Below, in pieces: positions 8,408 through 17,418 of a stretch of 64,000 bases of DNA; position 1 is the first letter of the stretch, and each line of letters starts with the position of its first letter. The stretch spans positions 496,001 through 560,000 of the forward strand of contig NZ_CP076019.1 of NCBI RefSeq assembly GCF_018623055.1. Direction: 5' to 3'. This DNA is from Halorubrum sp. 2020YC2 (GTDB lineage: Archaea; Halobacteriota; Halobacteria; Halobacteriales; Haloferacaceae). A program made the translations under genes and the position numbers. A model generated the notes under the pieces. That model made no database searches. It saw only the letters and a list, made by a program, of their open reading frames with translations, and had not been told where the DNA came from.

Positions 8408-9565
8408 TCACTCGACGTAGTCGATGTCCTCGACGTCGCTGGGCGCGCCGCCCTCCGGCGGCTCGCCGTTGTTCCCGTAGATCTGCGGCGACTCGACGCC
8501 GGTCACGACGATCATCGTCCGCATCTCGCCCTCGAGGTCGTCGTCGACGGAGGTCCCCCAGATGATCCGCGCGTCCGGGTCGATCCGGTCGTATATCTCC
8601 TCGACGACCCCCTCGGCCTCCTCGATGGACATGTCGGTACCGCCCGTGACGTTGACCAGCGCGGAGTTCGCGCCGGAGATGTCGACGTCCAGGAGCGGCG
8701 AGCGGAGCGCCGACTTCACCGAGTCCTGCGCCTTCGAGTCGGAGTCAGACTCTCCGAGACCGATCATCGCGACGCCGCCCTTCTCCATCACGGTGCGGAC
8801 GTCGGCGAAGTCGAGGTTGACGAGCCCGGGCATCGTGATGAGCTCCGTGATCCCCTTCACCGAGCGCATCAGCACCTCGTCGGACACCTTGAACGCCTGC
8901 CGGACGGGGAGCTTGCCGACCGCGTCGAGCAGGCGGTCGTTCGGAACGACGATGACGGTGTCGCTCACGTCGCGGAGCCGTTCGAGGCCGGCCTCGGCGT
9001 TCGTCCGGCGGACCTCGCCCTCGGCCGTGAAGGGGGTCGTGACGATGGCGATGGTCAGGGCCCCCGACTCGCGGGCGGCCTTCGCGACGACCGGCGCGGA
9101 GCCGGTCCCGGTCCCCCCGCCCAGCCCCGCGGTGACGAACACCATGTCGGAGCCGTCGATGGCGTCTTGGATCTCCTCTTGGGACTCGATGGCGGCCTCC
9201 TCGCCCACCTGCGGGAGCGAGCCCGCGCCGCGGCCCTGCGTCTTCTGCTGGCCCATGAGGATCTTCGTGTCGGCGTCGATGTTGACGAGGTGCTGGACGT
9301 CGGTGTTGGCGGCGACCAGCTTCGCGCCGTGGATCCCCTCCTCTCGCATTCGGTTCACCGTGTTCCCGCCGGCGCCCCCGCAGCCGACGACGGTGATGTT
9401 CGTCTGCAGGTCCTGGAGGACGTCCTGTAGCTCGTCGTCGGTCATCGTCCCCGTCTGTGGCGGCGCGCCGGCGCTCCCTCCGGCGGCGCTCTCGCCGGCT
9501 CCCCCGGCGTCGTCTGCGGGGGCCTCTTCGGCTTCGTCGATGGCGTCCTCTACGATGGAGTCCAT
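8408..9565 (-). CDS. ftsZ1: Cell division GTPase FtsZ1
   Basis: 385-aa tubulin-superfamily GTPase that forms the division ring at mid-cell. After an acidic, Gly/Ala-rich N-terminal tail (~40 residues) come the nucleotide-binding [13 protein letters not shown] (61-73), the tubulin signature GGGTGTGS (149-156) and the synergy region [20 protein letters not shown]. The N-terminal tail, the C-terminal extension [12 protein letters not shown] and the location next to secE-spt5 fit FtsZ1 rather than FtsZ2. A TATA-like AAATAAATAC element on the minus strand lies about 28 bp before the ATG at 9565. Confidence 0.95.
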   Translation of the reverse strand: MDSIVEDAIDEAEEAPADDAGGAGESAAGGSAGAPPQTGTMTDDELQDVLQDLQTNITVVGCGGAGGNTVNRMREEGIHGAKLVAANTDVQHLVNIDADTKILMGQQKTQGRGAGSLPQVGEEAAIESQEEIQDAIDGSDMVFVTAGLGGGTGTGSAPVVAKAARESGALTIAIVTTPFTAEGEVRRTNAEAGLERLRDVSDTVIVVPNDRLLDAVGKLPVRQAFKVSDEVLMRSVKGITELITMPGLVNLDFADVRTVMEKGGVAMIGLGESDSDSKAQDSVKSALRSPLLDVDISGANSALVNVTGGTDMSIEEAEGVVEEIYDRIDPDARIIWGTSVDDDLEGEMRTMIVVTGVESPQIYGNNGEPPEGGAPSDVEDIDYVE

Positions 9566-9714
9566 TATATCGTGTCGTTGCGACCGGACGTATTTATTTT
9601 TACCCGAATGTCTGACGCGGGTCGGACGCCGAAATCACCGGCGTTCGCCGCCGACCACCGAGAGTACGGGTACCACACCCGCGATCGGCCGGCTCGACGA
9701 CGTATATAAATCAG

Positions 9715-11157
9715 TCAGTCCAGCGCGTCGGCGTCGACCGGGAACCTCTCCGTCCGCGTCCGCGACACGTCCCCCGGCTCCACGGTCTCGCCGTCGACCT
9801 CGACGGGCTCCCCGTCGGCCAGTCGGCCGAACGCCGGCCCTTCCGGCACGCCTCGCTCGGCCGCCAGCGACGGGTCGAACGCCGTCTCGCGGGCGACGAC
9901 CGCGCTCTCTTCGGGCGCCACCTCGACCGCCTCGTAGCCCGTCTCCAGTACGTCCGCCAACCCGTCGACGAGGTCGGCGTACCCCGGCGACTCGGGGTCC
10001 GTCGCGAACGCGACGCGACCGGCCGCGCGGGTGCCGCCCTGCTCCGTGTCGAACGCGACGGCGACGGACTCGACCGCCTCCCGCGCCGCGTCGGCGTCGA
10101 GCCCCTGCGCCCGAGCGAGCAGGTCGGCCGGGAGGTCGCGGACGCGGACCGCCCCGCCGACGGCGTCGGGCGCGGATTCGCTGCCTTCGGTCTCCTCGGC
10201 CGTGACCGCGGTCTCGGCCGCCTCGTCGACGACCGCGCCGAACCGAAGCCCCTCGTCGACGGGACCGATCGCCGCCTCCAACTCCGCGACGAGCGGGAGC
10301 GGCGCGTCCCCGACCTCGCGGACCCACGTCTCGCTCACCACCCGATGGCCGAGATCCTCGACGACCGCGGCGAGGTCGGGGCGGTCCCCGTCGATCACGG
10401 CGCGCTCGGCGCGGCTCCGCTCGAAGGCGGCCTCGATCACGTCGCGGTTCGCCCCCGGCGCGCCGAGGTCCGCGAGCGCCCAGTCGGCGCCGACGTGGCC
10501 CACCGCCCACTCGGTCTCGCGGACGATCCGCGTGAACCGCGGCGCGTAGTGGCCCCCGCCGAAGCCGACGACGTGTCGGGGGTGGCTCTCGGAGTCATCG
10601 GGTAAGTCCGCGCCGGTCCCCCGGAGGTCGAGGACCGCGCGCGCGACCGCCCGGGCCGCCTCCGGGTCCGCCCACTGCGGCTCGTCGGAGCCGAGTTCGA
10701 CGAACAGCGACGGGACGGCCACGTCGGTCGGTCCGTGGTGGGTGCACTCGATGCCGACCTCGTAGCCGTCGGGCGCGTGTCGCGCGAGCGCCGCGACGAC
10801 CCGCTTCTCGGCGCCGGGCGCGGCCCGCGCCAGCGACTCGGGGTCGCCGCCGTACTCGGCGCCGCCGAAGTTCCCGGTGACGTGCGCGGTGAGGAGTTCG
10901 CCGGTCTCGCCCGAGTGTCGCGAGACGAACGCGAGGAACTCCGGGTCGCAGTCGAACGCGGCGACCGGGTCCGACAGGCGGATGTGGAGGTCGTCGAACT
11001 CGCGGAGTTCGAACCCCGCCGTCCGGTAGTAGGTCCCGCCCCCGTCGGCGTCCGGCAGCGAGTCGTCCTCGCGGGTCTCCCAGTCACCGACCTCCAAGAG
11101 CCGCTCGCCGATGTGCGCCGAGGCGCTGTCGGCCCGGCTGACGACGATCGCTATCAC
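9715..11157 (-). CDS. dtdA: D-aminoacyl-tRNA deacylase (DTD2/GEK1 type, extended)
   Basis: 480-aa protein. The N-terminal ~290 residues match the archaeal/plant D-aminoacyl-tRNA deacylase: MIAIVVSRADSASAHIGERL, then ECTHHGPTDVAVPSLFVELG and VGFGGGHYAPRFTRIV, including the conserved histidines thought to bind zinc. It hydrolyses D-amino acids from mischarged tRNA in the cytosol. The C-terminal ~190 residues are an acidic extension that I recall from other haloarchaeal members and whose role is not clear. It is flanked by ftsZ1 and an antiporter on the same strand; co-transcription cannot be shown. Confidence 0.9.
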   Translation of the reverse strand: MIAIVVSRADSASAHIGERLLEVGDWETREDDSLPDADGGGTYYRTAGFELREFDDLHIRLSDPVAAFDCDPEFLAFVSRHSGETGELLTAHVTGNFGGAEYGGDPESLARAAPGAEKRVVAALARHAPDGYEVGIECTHHGPTDVAVPSLFVELGSDEPQWADPEAARAVARAVLDLRGTGADLPDDSESHPRHVVGFGGGHYAPRFTRIVRETEWAVGHVGADWALADLGAPGANRDVIEAAFERSRAERAVIDGDRPDLAAVVEDLGHRVVSETWVREVGDAPLPLVAELEAAIGPVDEGLRFGAVVDEAAETAVTAEETEGSESAPDAVGGAVRVRDLPADLLARAQGLDADAAREAVESVAVAFDTEQGGTRAAGRVAFATDPESPGYADLVDGLADVLETGYEAVEVAPEESAVVARETAFDPSLAAERGVPEGPAFGRLADGEPVEVDGETVEPGDVSRTRTERFPVDADALD

Positions 11158-11242
11158 GCCACCGGCTCCGCCGCCCGGGACCGAATACCCGTCGGTTCCG
11201 GTGTCCGAGACCGCCCCGCCGCGCTCGCGCCGACCGCTCTCG

Positions 11243-12220
11243 TTACGGGAGCAGCAGGTACACGAAGACGCCGTAGCCGACCGTGAGGACCGCGCCGTCG
11301 ACGCGGCCGATCCGCTCGCCGTACGCCATCATCCCGACGGCGACCGCCGTGAACGCGAGCAGCGCGGGGAACTCGAACCCGCGGACGCCCGGGGCGACGC
11401 CGATGGGGGTCACCACCGCGACGATACCGATGACCGCGAGGACGTTGTAGATGTTCGAGCCGACGACGTTGCCGACGCTGAACTCGGCCTCGCCGCGGGC
11501 CGCGGCGACGACGCTCGCGGCCAGTTCCGGCAGCGACGTGCCGAGCGCCAGCACCGTGAGCCCGATGAAGATGTCGGAGAAGCCGGCGGCCGACAGGAGC
11601 GACTCGCCGCCGTCGATCAGCCACCGGGAGCCGAGGACGAGCGCGACGATGCCCCCGACCACCATCGCGGCGTCGCGTCCCCTCGCGTCGGGCATCTCGT
11701 CACGCTGTTCGTCGGTGATCGCCGACTGGTTCCGCTGGACGTTCCGGAGGACCGCGGCGGTGAACGCGGCGAGCGCCGCGAGCAGCACCGCACCGTCGAA
11801 GAGCCCGATCCGGCCGTCCCAGCCGAGGCCGACGAGCAGCAGCGCGGCGATCACCATGAACGGGACGTGCCGGCGGAACACGGTGTCGGAGAGGTCGAGC
11901 GGTCGGATGAGCGCGGAGATACCCAACACCAGTCCGATGTTCGCGATGTTCGATCCGACGATGGCGCCCAACCCGATGTCGGTCGACACGGTGACCGCGC
12001 CGAGGAGGGAGACGAACAGTTCCGGGGCGGTCGTCGCGAACGCGACGACGGTGACGCCGACGGTCGACGCCTTCAGCCCCACGGCGAGCGCGAGGTCGCT
12101 CGCGCCCGACACGAGGAGTTCGGCGCCGGCGTAGAGGAGGGCGACGCCGCCGGCGATCAACAGCAGTTCGACGAGTGGCGACCCGGGCAGCACGGCTCCG
12201 GGTTCACGGCGCCGTCTCAA
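11243..12220 (-). CDS. Calcium/sodium (cation) antiporter, CaCA superfamily
   Basis: 325-aa integral membrane protein with two inverted halves of about five helices each. Both alpha-repeats are visible: ATTAPELFVSLLGA with GSNIANIGLVLGISALI in the first half, and GTSLPELAASVVAA with GSNIYNVLAVIGIVAVV in the second. These Glu- and Asn-containing signatures define YrbG-type Na+/Ca2+ exchangers. It likely exports Ca2+ or another cation at the expense of Na+ or H+, which is plausible in a halophile; the ion is inferred from the family. Confidence 0.92.
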   Translation of the reverse strand: MRRRREPGAVLPGSPLVELLLIAGGVALLYAGAELLVSGASDLALAVGLKASTVGVTVVAFATTAPELFVSLLGAVTVSTDIGLGAIVGSNIANIGLVLGISALIRPLDLSDTVFRRHVPFMVIAALLLVGLGWDGRIGLFDGAVLLAALAAFTAAVLRNVQRNQSAITDEQRDEMPDARGRDAAMVVGGIVALVLGSRWLIDGGESLLSAAGFSDIFIGLTVLALGTSLPELAASVVAAARGEAEFSVGNVVGSNIYNVLAVIGIVAVVTPIGVAPGVRGFEFPALLAFTAVAVGMMAYGERIGRVDGAVLTVGYGVFVYLLLP

Positions 12221-12272
12221 AAGGGTCGTGATCCCCCGCCGCTCGGTGCGACGCCCGGATACCGCTCCGCGG

Positions 12273-12467
12273 TCAGGCGTGCGCCGACCGGAACTCGCCG
12301 TGTTTCACGCCGATCGCGAACGCGAGCGCCCCGAAGACGAGCATCGACGGGACGACCATCATCAGCGTCGTCTGGAGGGGCATCATCCCCGCGCCGATGA
12401 GGCCGCCGGCGCCGACCGCGACGATCAGTACGAGGATCGCTGCCGCGCGTGGAAGGTCGAACTCCAT
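12273..12467 (-). CDS. Small two-helix membrane protein (hypothetical)
   Basis: 64 aa with two predicted membrane helices (about residues 9-28 and 33-54) and a short polar C-terminus KHGEFRSAHA. Start MEFDLPRAAAIL. Coding potential is supported by the clean hydrophobic pattern and by compact spacing between two same-strand genes. Small proteins of this kind are common in haloarchaea; no function can be assigned. Confidence 0.7.
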   Translation of the reverse strand: MEFDLPRAAAILVLIVAVGAGGLIGAGMMPLQTTLMMVVPSMLVFGALAFAIGVKHGEFRSAHA

Positions 12468-12551
12468 AGACGCGGTACGTCGCGAGCGATGCTAAACGTT
12501 CGGTCTCGGGCGTCCGCTGCGGAGAGACGGTCCCCGGCTCGGAAACCGGGC

Positions 12552-13460
12552 TCAGGCCTCGATGATCTCGTCGTCCTCGTCGTCTGGGATCCGGATCTCG
12601 CCGTCGAGCGCGACCGTCGCCCGCCCGCCGACGCGGACTCCCTCGGCCTCGACGCGCACGCGGACGTGTCCGGAGCGGTCGACGAAGTGCCCCTGCTCGA
12701 AGCGGAGTTCGTCCGGATCGTCGCCGTCGAACGCGTCGACGTGCCGGAGGTACCCGCCGACGGCTCCGCTCGCGGTCCCGGTCACGGGGTCCTCCGAGAT
12801 GCCGAGCGACGGGACGAACGCCCGGCCGTGGAGCGTCGAGTCGGCGTCGAGCGCGTCGAATGTGAACGCGTACACGCCCGCGGCGTCGAACTCCTCGGAG
12901 AGGCGCTCGACCGCCTCGTCGTCCGGGTCGGCCTCCCCGAGTCGCTCGAGGAAGTTCACGGGGACGACGAGGAACGGCAGCCCGGTCGACGCGACCGCGA
13001 CGGGGAGGTCCGCGCCCACGTCGCGCAGCGCCGCCGGGTCGATTCCGAGCGCGGTCGCGACCCGGCCGAGGTCGACGTCGACGACCTCGACGCTCGGCGC
13101 CTGCTGGCGCATCCAGACGGTGCCGTCGTCGTCGACCGCGACCGTGACGTCCCCGACGTTCGTGCGGAGCGTGCGCTCGCCCCCGTCGAGCGCCCCCTCG
13201 GCGGACAGGGCGGCGTAGGTCGCTATCGTGGCGTGCCCGCAGAGGTCGACCTCCGTGGCCGGCGAGAAGTAGCGGAGCCGGTCGTCGGCCGCGCCGTCGC
13301 CCGCGGTCAGGAACGCCGTCTCCGAGGCGCCGAGTTCGGCGGCCACGGCGGCCATCTGGTCGTCGCTCAGTCCCTCCGCGTCGGGGACGACGCCGGCGGC
13401 GTTCCCGGCCAGCGGCTCCGCGGCGAACGCGTCGACGAGCAGCGCGCGTCGGGTCTCCAT
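12552..13460 (-). CDS. PhzF-family isomerase/epimerase
   Basis: 302-aa protein of the PhzF/DapF fold, two similar halves. The conserved SETAFL (catalytic glutamate) sits near residue 46, followed by RYFSPATEVDLCGHATIATY, and the second half has the GISEDPVTGTASGAVGGYL signature. Family members isomerise small acids; the true substrate of the haloarchaeal enzymes is unknown and phenazine synthesis is not implied. The ATG at 13460 opens METRRALLVDAF. Confidence 0.92.
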   Translation of the reverse strand: METRRALLVDAFAAEPLAGNAAGVVPDAEGLSDDQMAAVAAELGASETAFLTAGDGAADDRLRYFSPATEVDLCGHATIATYAALSAEGALDGGERTLRTNVGDVTVAVDDDGTVWMRQQAPSVEVVDVDLGRVATALGIDPAALRDVGADLPVAVASTGLPFLVVPVNFLERLGEADPDDEAVERLSEEFDAAGVYAFTFDALDADSTLHGRAFVPSLGISEDPVTGTASGAVGGYLRHVDAFDGDDPDELRFEQGHFVDRSGHVRVRVEAEGVRVGGRATVALDGEIRIPDDEDDEIIEA

Positions 13461-13661
13461 GTCGAACCCCTCGACGGGTCACGGACAAAAAGCCTCCCGA
13501 GCGGGCCGGCGGGGTCGGACCGCGTTCGACGGGCCGCGCCGCCGCCGTCTACGGCCGTCGCCCGCACGGATCGCCGGTCCGACCGCGGTCGGACCGGGGG
13601 CTTCCCGGTCCCGGCGCGCGCCGATGTCAATCCTTTTGCCTCCGACCGCGGATGGGTGTGT

Positions 13662-15008
13662 ATGGGTCTCTTCGACCGGCTGCGAGGGAGCGACACCCCC
13701 CGCGTGGCGTTCATCGGGATCGACGGCCTCTCGTATCGGCTGGTCGCCGACAACCCGGAGACGTTCCCGACGCTGTCGGCGATCGCGGCCGACGGCGAGG
13801 GCGGACGGATCGACAGCATCGTGCCGCCGGAGTCGAGCGCGTGCTGGCCGAGCCTCACGACGGGCAAGAACCCCGGAGAGACGGGCGTGTACGGGTTCCA
13901 GGACCGCGAGGTCGGCACCTACGACACGTACGTGCCGATGGGGCGGGACGTCCAGGTCCCCCGGGTGTGGGACCGCGCGACCGACGCGGGGCTCGACGCG
14001 ACGGTGATGAACGTCCCCGTCACCTTCCCGCCGCAGCGCACCGTCCAGCGGATGGTCTCGGGCTACCTCTCGCCCGACCTCGACGCGGCCGCCCACCCCG
14101 AGGAGCTGCGCGAGTACCTCACCGACGGCGACTACCGCCTGTCGGTCAACGCGAAGCTCGGCCACAAGGCGGACAAGACGGCGTTCTTAGAGCACGCCCG
14201 CGAAACCGTCGACGCCCGCGCCGCGGCGTTCGAGCGGTACGTCGAGCGCGACGACTGGGACCTCTTCGTCGGCGTCTTCACCGCCCCCGACCGCGTCGAC
14301 CACTTCCTGTGGGGCGACTACGAGGACGGCGGGGAGTACCGCGACGAACTGCTGTCCTTCCACGCCGCCCTCGACGAGCACATCGGATCGATCCGCGAGG
14401 CGCTCCCGGACGACGTGACGCTCGTCGTCGGCTCCACGCACGGGTTCAGACGCCTCCGCTACGACGTCTACTGTAACGAGTGGCTCGAACGCGAGGGCTG
14501 GCTCTCCTACGAGGGCGACGACCACGACTCGCTGTCCGACATCGACGACGACGCCCGCGCGTACTCGCTCGTCCCCGGCCGCTTCTACCTCAACGTCGAG
14601 GGCCGCGAGCCGGACGGCGTCGTCCCCGAGTCCGAGTACGAGGAGACGCGCGCGGAGCTGCGCGAGGCGCTGGAGTCGTGGACCGGCCCCGACGGGAACC
14701 TCGTCGCGGACCGCGTCGTCGACAGCGAGACCGTGTTCCGCGGCGACCACGCCGCCATCGCGCCCGACCTCGTCGTCGTCCCGAACGACGGCTTCGACCT
14801 CAAGTCCGGGTTCCGCCCGCACGACGGCGTGTTCGACGCCGACGGACCGCGGACCGGGATGCACGCCTTCGACGACGCCGCGCTGTTCGTCGACCACCCG
14901 GACGCGACGGTCGACGACGCCGACCTCCTCGACGTCACGCCCACCCTCCTCCGCCTGCTCGACGTCGACTACGGCCGCACCGACTTCGACGGCGCCAGCC
15001 TCGTCTGA
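13662..15008 (+). CDS. Alkaline phosphatase-superfamily hydrolase (nucleotide pyrophosphatase/phosphodiesterase type)
   Basis: 448-aa cytoplasmic protein. AFIGIDGLSYRLV carries the first metal aspartate; the nucleophile region is SSACWPSLTTGKNPGETGVYGF; further metal-site segments are APDRVDHFLW and VVGSTHGF; the C-terminal HDGVF..GMHAF region supplies the last histidine. This pattern belongs to type I phosphodiesterases/NPPs in the AlkP superfamily. Haloarchaeal relatives often sit near glycosylation loci, but no such neighbours are present. An in-frame extension further upstream would run antisense across the PhzF gene; the ATG at 13662 (MGLFDRLRGSD) is clearly the start. Confidence 0.88.
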   Translation: MGLFDRLRGSDTPRVAFIGIDGLSYRLVADNPETFPTLSAIAADGEGGRIDSIVPPESSACWPSLTTGKNPGETGVYGFQDREVGTYDTYVPMGRDVQVPRVWDRATDAGLDATVMNVPVTFPPQRTVQRMVSGYLSPDLDAAAHPEELREYLTDGDYRLSVNAKLGHKADKTAFLEHARETVDARAAAFERYVERDDWDLFVGVFTAPDRVDHFLWGDYEDGGEYRDELLSFHAALDEHIGSIREALPDDVTLVVGSTHGFRRLRYDVYCNEWLEREGWLSYEGDDHDSLSDIDDDARAYSLVPGRFYLNVEGREPDGVVPESEYEETRAELREALESWTGPDGNLVADRVVDSETVFRGDHAAIAPDLVVVPNDGFDLKSGFRPHDGVFDADGPRTGMHAFDDAALFVDHPDATVDDADLLDVTPTLLRLLDVDYGRTDFDGASLV

Positions 15009-15077
15009 GCCCCTCGCGCCTCCCGCACCCCCGCTCCGGCCGACCGAATTGAAGTGCGTCCGTCGCCACCGACCGGT

Positions 15078-15587
15078 ATGGAGCGTACCCCCGACGGGAC
15101 CCCCGTCGGCGTCGACGACCCGTACGCGGCCGCCGGCGTCTGCGACCACCTCACCGACGACGGTCGGTGTCGCTTCGCGCTGACCCGCGCGGGTGACGAC
15201 CCCGAGTTCGCGGCCGGCCGGCGGGCCGACGGCTACGACTGTCACGTCGGCGCCGACGGCGAGTGGCGCGCGTGTCCGCACTACCGGTCGACGACCGACG
15301 CGAAGACCTGCGTCAGATGCGGACTGGATGACGTTCGACTGGCCCACGACGACTCCCGGCCGCTCGTGGAGGAACACCACCTCTCGTACGGCGGCGACGA
15401 CTCACACGAGATCACGGTCGGCCTGTGTCGCTGGTGTCACGCCAAGGTCCACGAGTCGATCGCCCGGATCGACGACGACGCGAGTCCGGACCCCGAGGCG
15501 ACCGCGGAACGCGAGCGACGGCGCGAGGCGCAGCGCTCGGCGTCGGCGTTCGAAACGGCGGGCGAGAAGTACGACGCCGAGAAGTAG
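15078..15587 (+). CDS. HNH-like zinc protein of unknown function
   Basis: 169-aa acidic protein. Two cysteine pairs (CPHYRSTTDAKTCVRCGLDD region) and a C-terminal HHLSYGG...LCRWCHAKVHES resemble the HNH/treble-clef fold of McrA-type nucleases. An earlier Cys-rich part (CDHLTDDGRCRF) could bind another metal. No catalytic activity is proven, and the family may be structural or nucleic-acid binding. The C-terminal ~35 residues are charged and probably disordered or coiled. The Met at 15078 is chosen over the one at 15054 because an AT-rich stretch precedes it and the family-like region starts after it. Confidence 0.75.
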   Translation: MERTPDGTPVGVDDPYAAAGVCDHLTDDGRCRFALTRAGDDPEFAAGRRADGYDCHVGADGEWRACPHYRSTTDAKTCVRCGLDDVRLAHDDSRPLVEEHHLSYGGDDSHEITVGLCRWCHAKVHESIARIDDDASPDPEATAERERRREAQRSASAFETAGEKYDAEK

Positions 15588-15597
15588 GTCGGCGGAG

Positions 15598-16365
15598 TCA
15601 GGCGTCGGGCGCCGGCCGGATCAGGTTCGCCAGCGCGACGAGCAGCCCGAGGAACCACCCGAGCGGCACCGAGATACCGATCCACATCAGCACGTATCCC
15701 AGTCCCGGCAGCCCCCACTGCTCGCCGAAGGTCTCTAAGTCGAACGCGCCGCGGAGCGTCTCGTTGATCCCGCCCACCGAGAGGAACGTGTCGAGGATCC
15801 ACCGCGCCAGCTCGTAGCTCGGCGGTAAGATCAGCTCCTCTAGCGTCGGCGTGACGAGCGCGGCGACGACCGGGGGTAAAAACAGCGCGCTCATCGCGAA
15901 CGGGTACGCGAGCAGCACGCTGACGAACCGCCCGCCGAGCTTCGAGAAGCCGGCCGCGAGCGCGGCCGAGACGACCGCCACCGCGCTGGCGGCGCCGACC
16001 GCGATCACCGCGTCGAACGGGAGTTGGAGGTGCGTGATCACCGTCAGCGTCCCCCAGACGACGGCGGCGACGACCACGGCCCCGGCGACGCCGATACGGG
16101 TGACCGCCGAGTCGAGCTTCGCCGCGTAGTAGCGCGTGGCGAACCCGACGAGCAAGAGCGGGTACGCGACCGCGACGAGCGGCGCGCCCAGCACCGCCCA
16201 GAGGTAGTACCCGACCGACTGGACGGTCGTCTCGGGCTTCCATTTCCCCAAGACGGCGCTCGGGTCGAGCTGTCGCGGGAAGACGACCTCCATCCACGTC
16301 TCGTGGAGGCGAATCACGTCTAAGAAGAGCGCTTCCACCAGCCCGGTTTGTCCTCGGCGTTCCAT
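15598..16365 (-). CDS. Multi-pass membrane protein (hypothetical)
   Basis: 255 aa with about six hydrophobic segments after a soluble N-terminus (MERRGQTGLVEALFLDVIRL). The opening, describing a short cytosolic helix before the first span, and the internal helix-breaking motifs recall Yip1-like membrane proteins, but I see no firm family signature. The Met at 16365 is chosen because the upstream in-frame extension is Ser/Arg-rich and non-acidic, unlike haloarchaeal proteins. It is convergent with the HNH-like gene, whose stop lies 10 bp away. Confidence 0.75.
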   Translation of the reverse strand: MERRGQTGLVEALFLDVIRLHETWMEVVFPRQLDPSAVLGKWKPETTVQSVGYYLWAVLGAPLVAVAYPLLLVGFATRYYAAKLDSAVTRIGVAGAVVVAAVVWGTLTVITHLQLPFDAVIAVGAASAVAVVSAALAAGFSKLGGRFVSVLLAYPFAMSALFLPPVVAALVTPTLEELILPPSYELARWILDTFLSVGGINETLRGAFDLETFGEQWGLPGLGYVLMWIGISVPLGWFLGLLVALANLIRPAPDA

Positions 16366-16478
16366 TTGCCTCACGTCGCGCGCGCCCCGACGTGAACTTT
16401 GTGCCTTCGGCTGCGGCGTTCTCGCGACCGATATCCGCGCCGATAGGCTTAAAGAAGCGAACTGGCCTACGTGATGGT

Positions 16479-17144
16479 ATGAAACGACGTGGGCTGCTCG
16501 TGGCACTCGCCGCGTCGACTTCCGTGGCCGTCGCCGGGTGTACCGGCGAAAACCAGAGCTTCGACCTCGACGCGGATCCCGCGCGGGTCCCGGAGAGCGC
16601 CTACGCCGAAGGGTACTCCGGTCAGGACCCGCAGTCGTTCTCCATCGACCAGGCGTTCAACGCCACGGGCGTGAACGTGGAGGTGTCGGCAACGACGTGG
16701 GTCGCCCGGTACACCAACGAGACCATCGGCTCGGCGCTGTTCGTGGTGAGCACTCCGGACGAGTCGGTCGCCGGACAGTCCGTCAACCCGCTCGTCAGAG
16801 CCAGCGGCGCGGACCTCATCCGGCGGCTCCTCGACCAGATCGACCAGCAGGGGATCGGCGGTAACGGGACCGAAATCCAAACGGACGACATCGAGGAGGC
16901 GGGCGAGGAGACGCAGACGATCCTCGGTCAAGACGACGTCACCGTCTCGAAGCTCAAGACGACGGTCGACGCGGACGTCGAGGGCCCGAACGGCCAGGAG
17001 GGTTCCGTCGAAGACGTTCCCGTCCTCGTCTACATCGCGACCGTCCGACACGACGGAGACGTCGTCATGCTGGTCGGCATCCACCCGGAGGACCTCGACC
17101 AGTCCGACCAGTTGCTCTCGATGATGGGATCGGTCGAGCACTAA
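16479..17144 (+). CDS. Secreted lipoprotein, DUF6517-like
   Basis: 221-aa protein with a twin-arginine-like/lipoprotein signal: MKRRGLLVALAASTSVAVAGC with lipobox VAGC at about residue 21, so it is probably exported and lipid-anchored on the outside of the cytoplasmic membrane. The mature part is acidic, has several N-X-S/T sequons, and is built of beta-rich sequence (TTWVARYTNETIGSALFVVS). It resembles the haloarchaeal DUF6517 family, of unknown function. The promoter-like GGCTTAAAG (about 16446-16454) lies about 28 bp before the ATG. Confidence 0.82.
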   Translation: MKRRGLLVALAASTSVAVAGCTGENQSFDLDADPARVPESAYAEGYSGQDPQSFSIDQAFNATGVNVEVSATTWVARYTNETIGSALFVVSTPDESVAGQSVNPLVRASGADLIRRLLDQIDQQGIGGNGTEIQTDDIEEAGEETQTILGQDDVTVSKLKTTVDADVEGPNGQEGSVEDVPVLVYIATVRHDGDVVMLVGIHPEDLDQSDQLLSMMGSVEH

Positions 17145-17418
17145 CCGGCGTCGACTACTCTCGCGCCCCCGTCGCTACCTCCCACCTCTCAGAACTTCAA
17201 GACGACTCGATCCTTCCGCTCAGAATTCCGCTACCCCGCCGTAGTCTTGCGGTTATTTCCCCGATCGGAAGCTTTCAGATTCGGAACCCATTTATAACTA
17301 TTCGCTCCGAGTGATATCTCGCGTGGTGTGACGAGAGGCGCCTCGTGGGTGTTGCGGTCGATCTTCGACGCCGTGCTGCCCCGGGAGCGGTCGCTCTGAC
17401 ACCCGTGGCCCGTTAGCT
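17145..17418. other. Leader region of the surface-protein gene, with a micro-ORF
   Basis: The segment holds a TATA-like box (TTTATAAC, 17291-17298) and, about 30 bp later, a possible leaderless 23-codon ORF (GTG at 17328 to TGA at 17399). The surface-protein ATG follows at 17419. The first ~140 bases show no gene. The micro-ORF could be an upstream regulatory peptide or the remnant of a displaced gene start; it is too short to judge by codon use. Confidence 0.3.
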
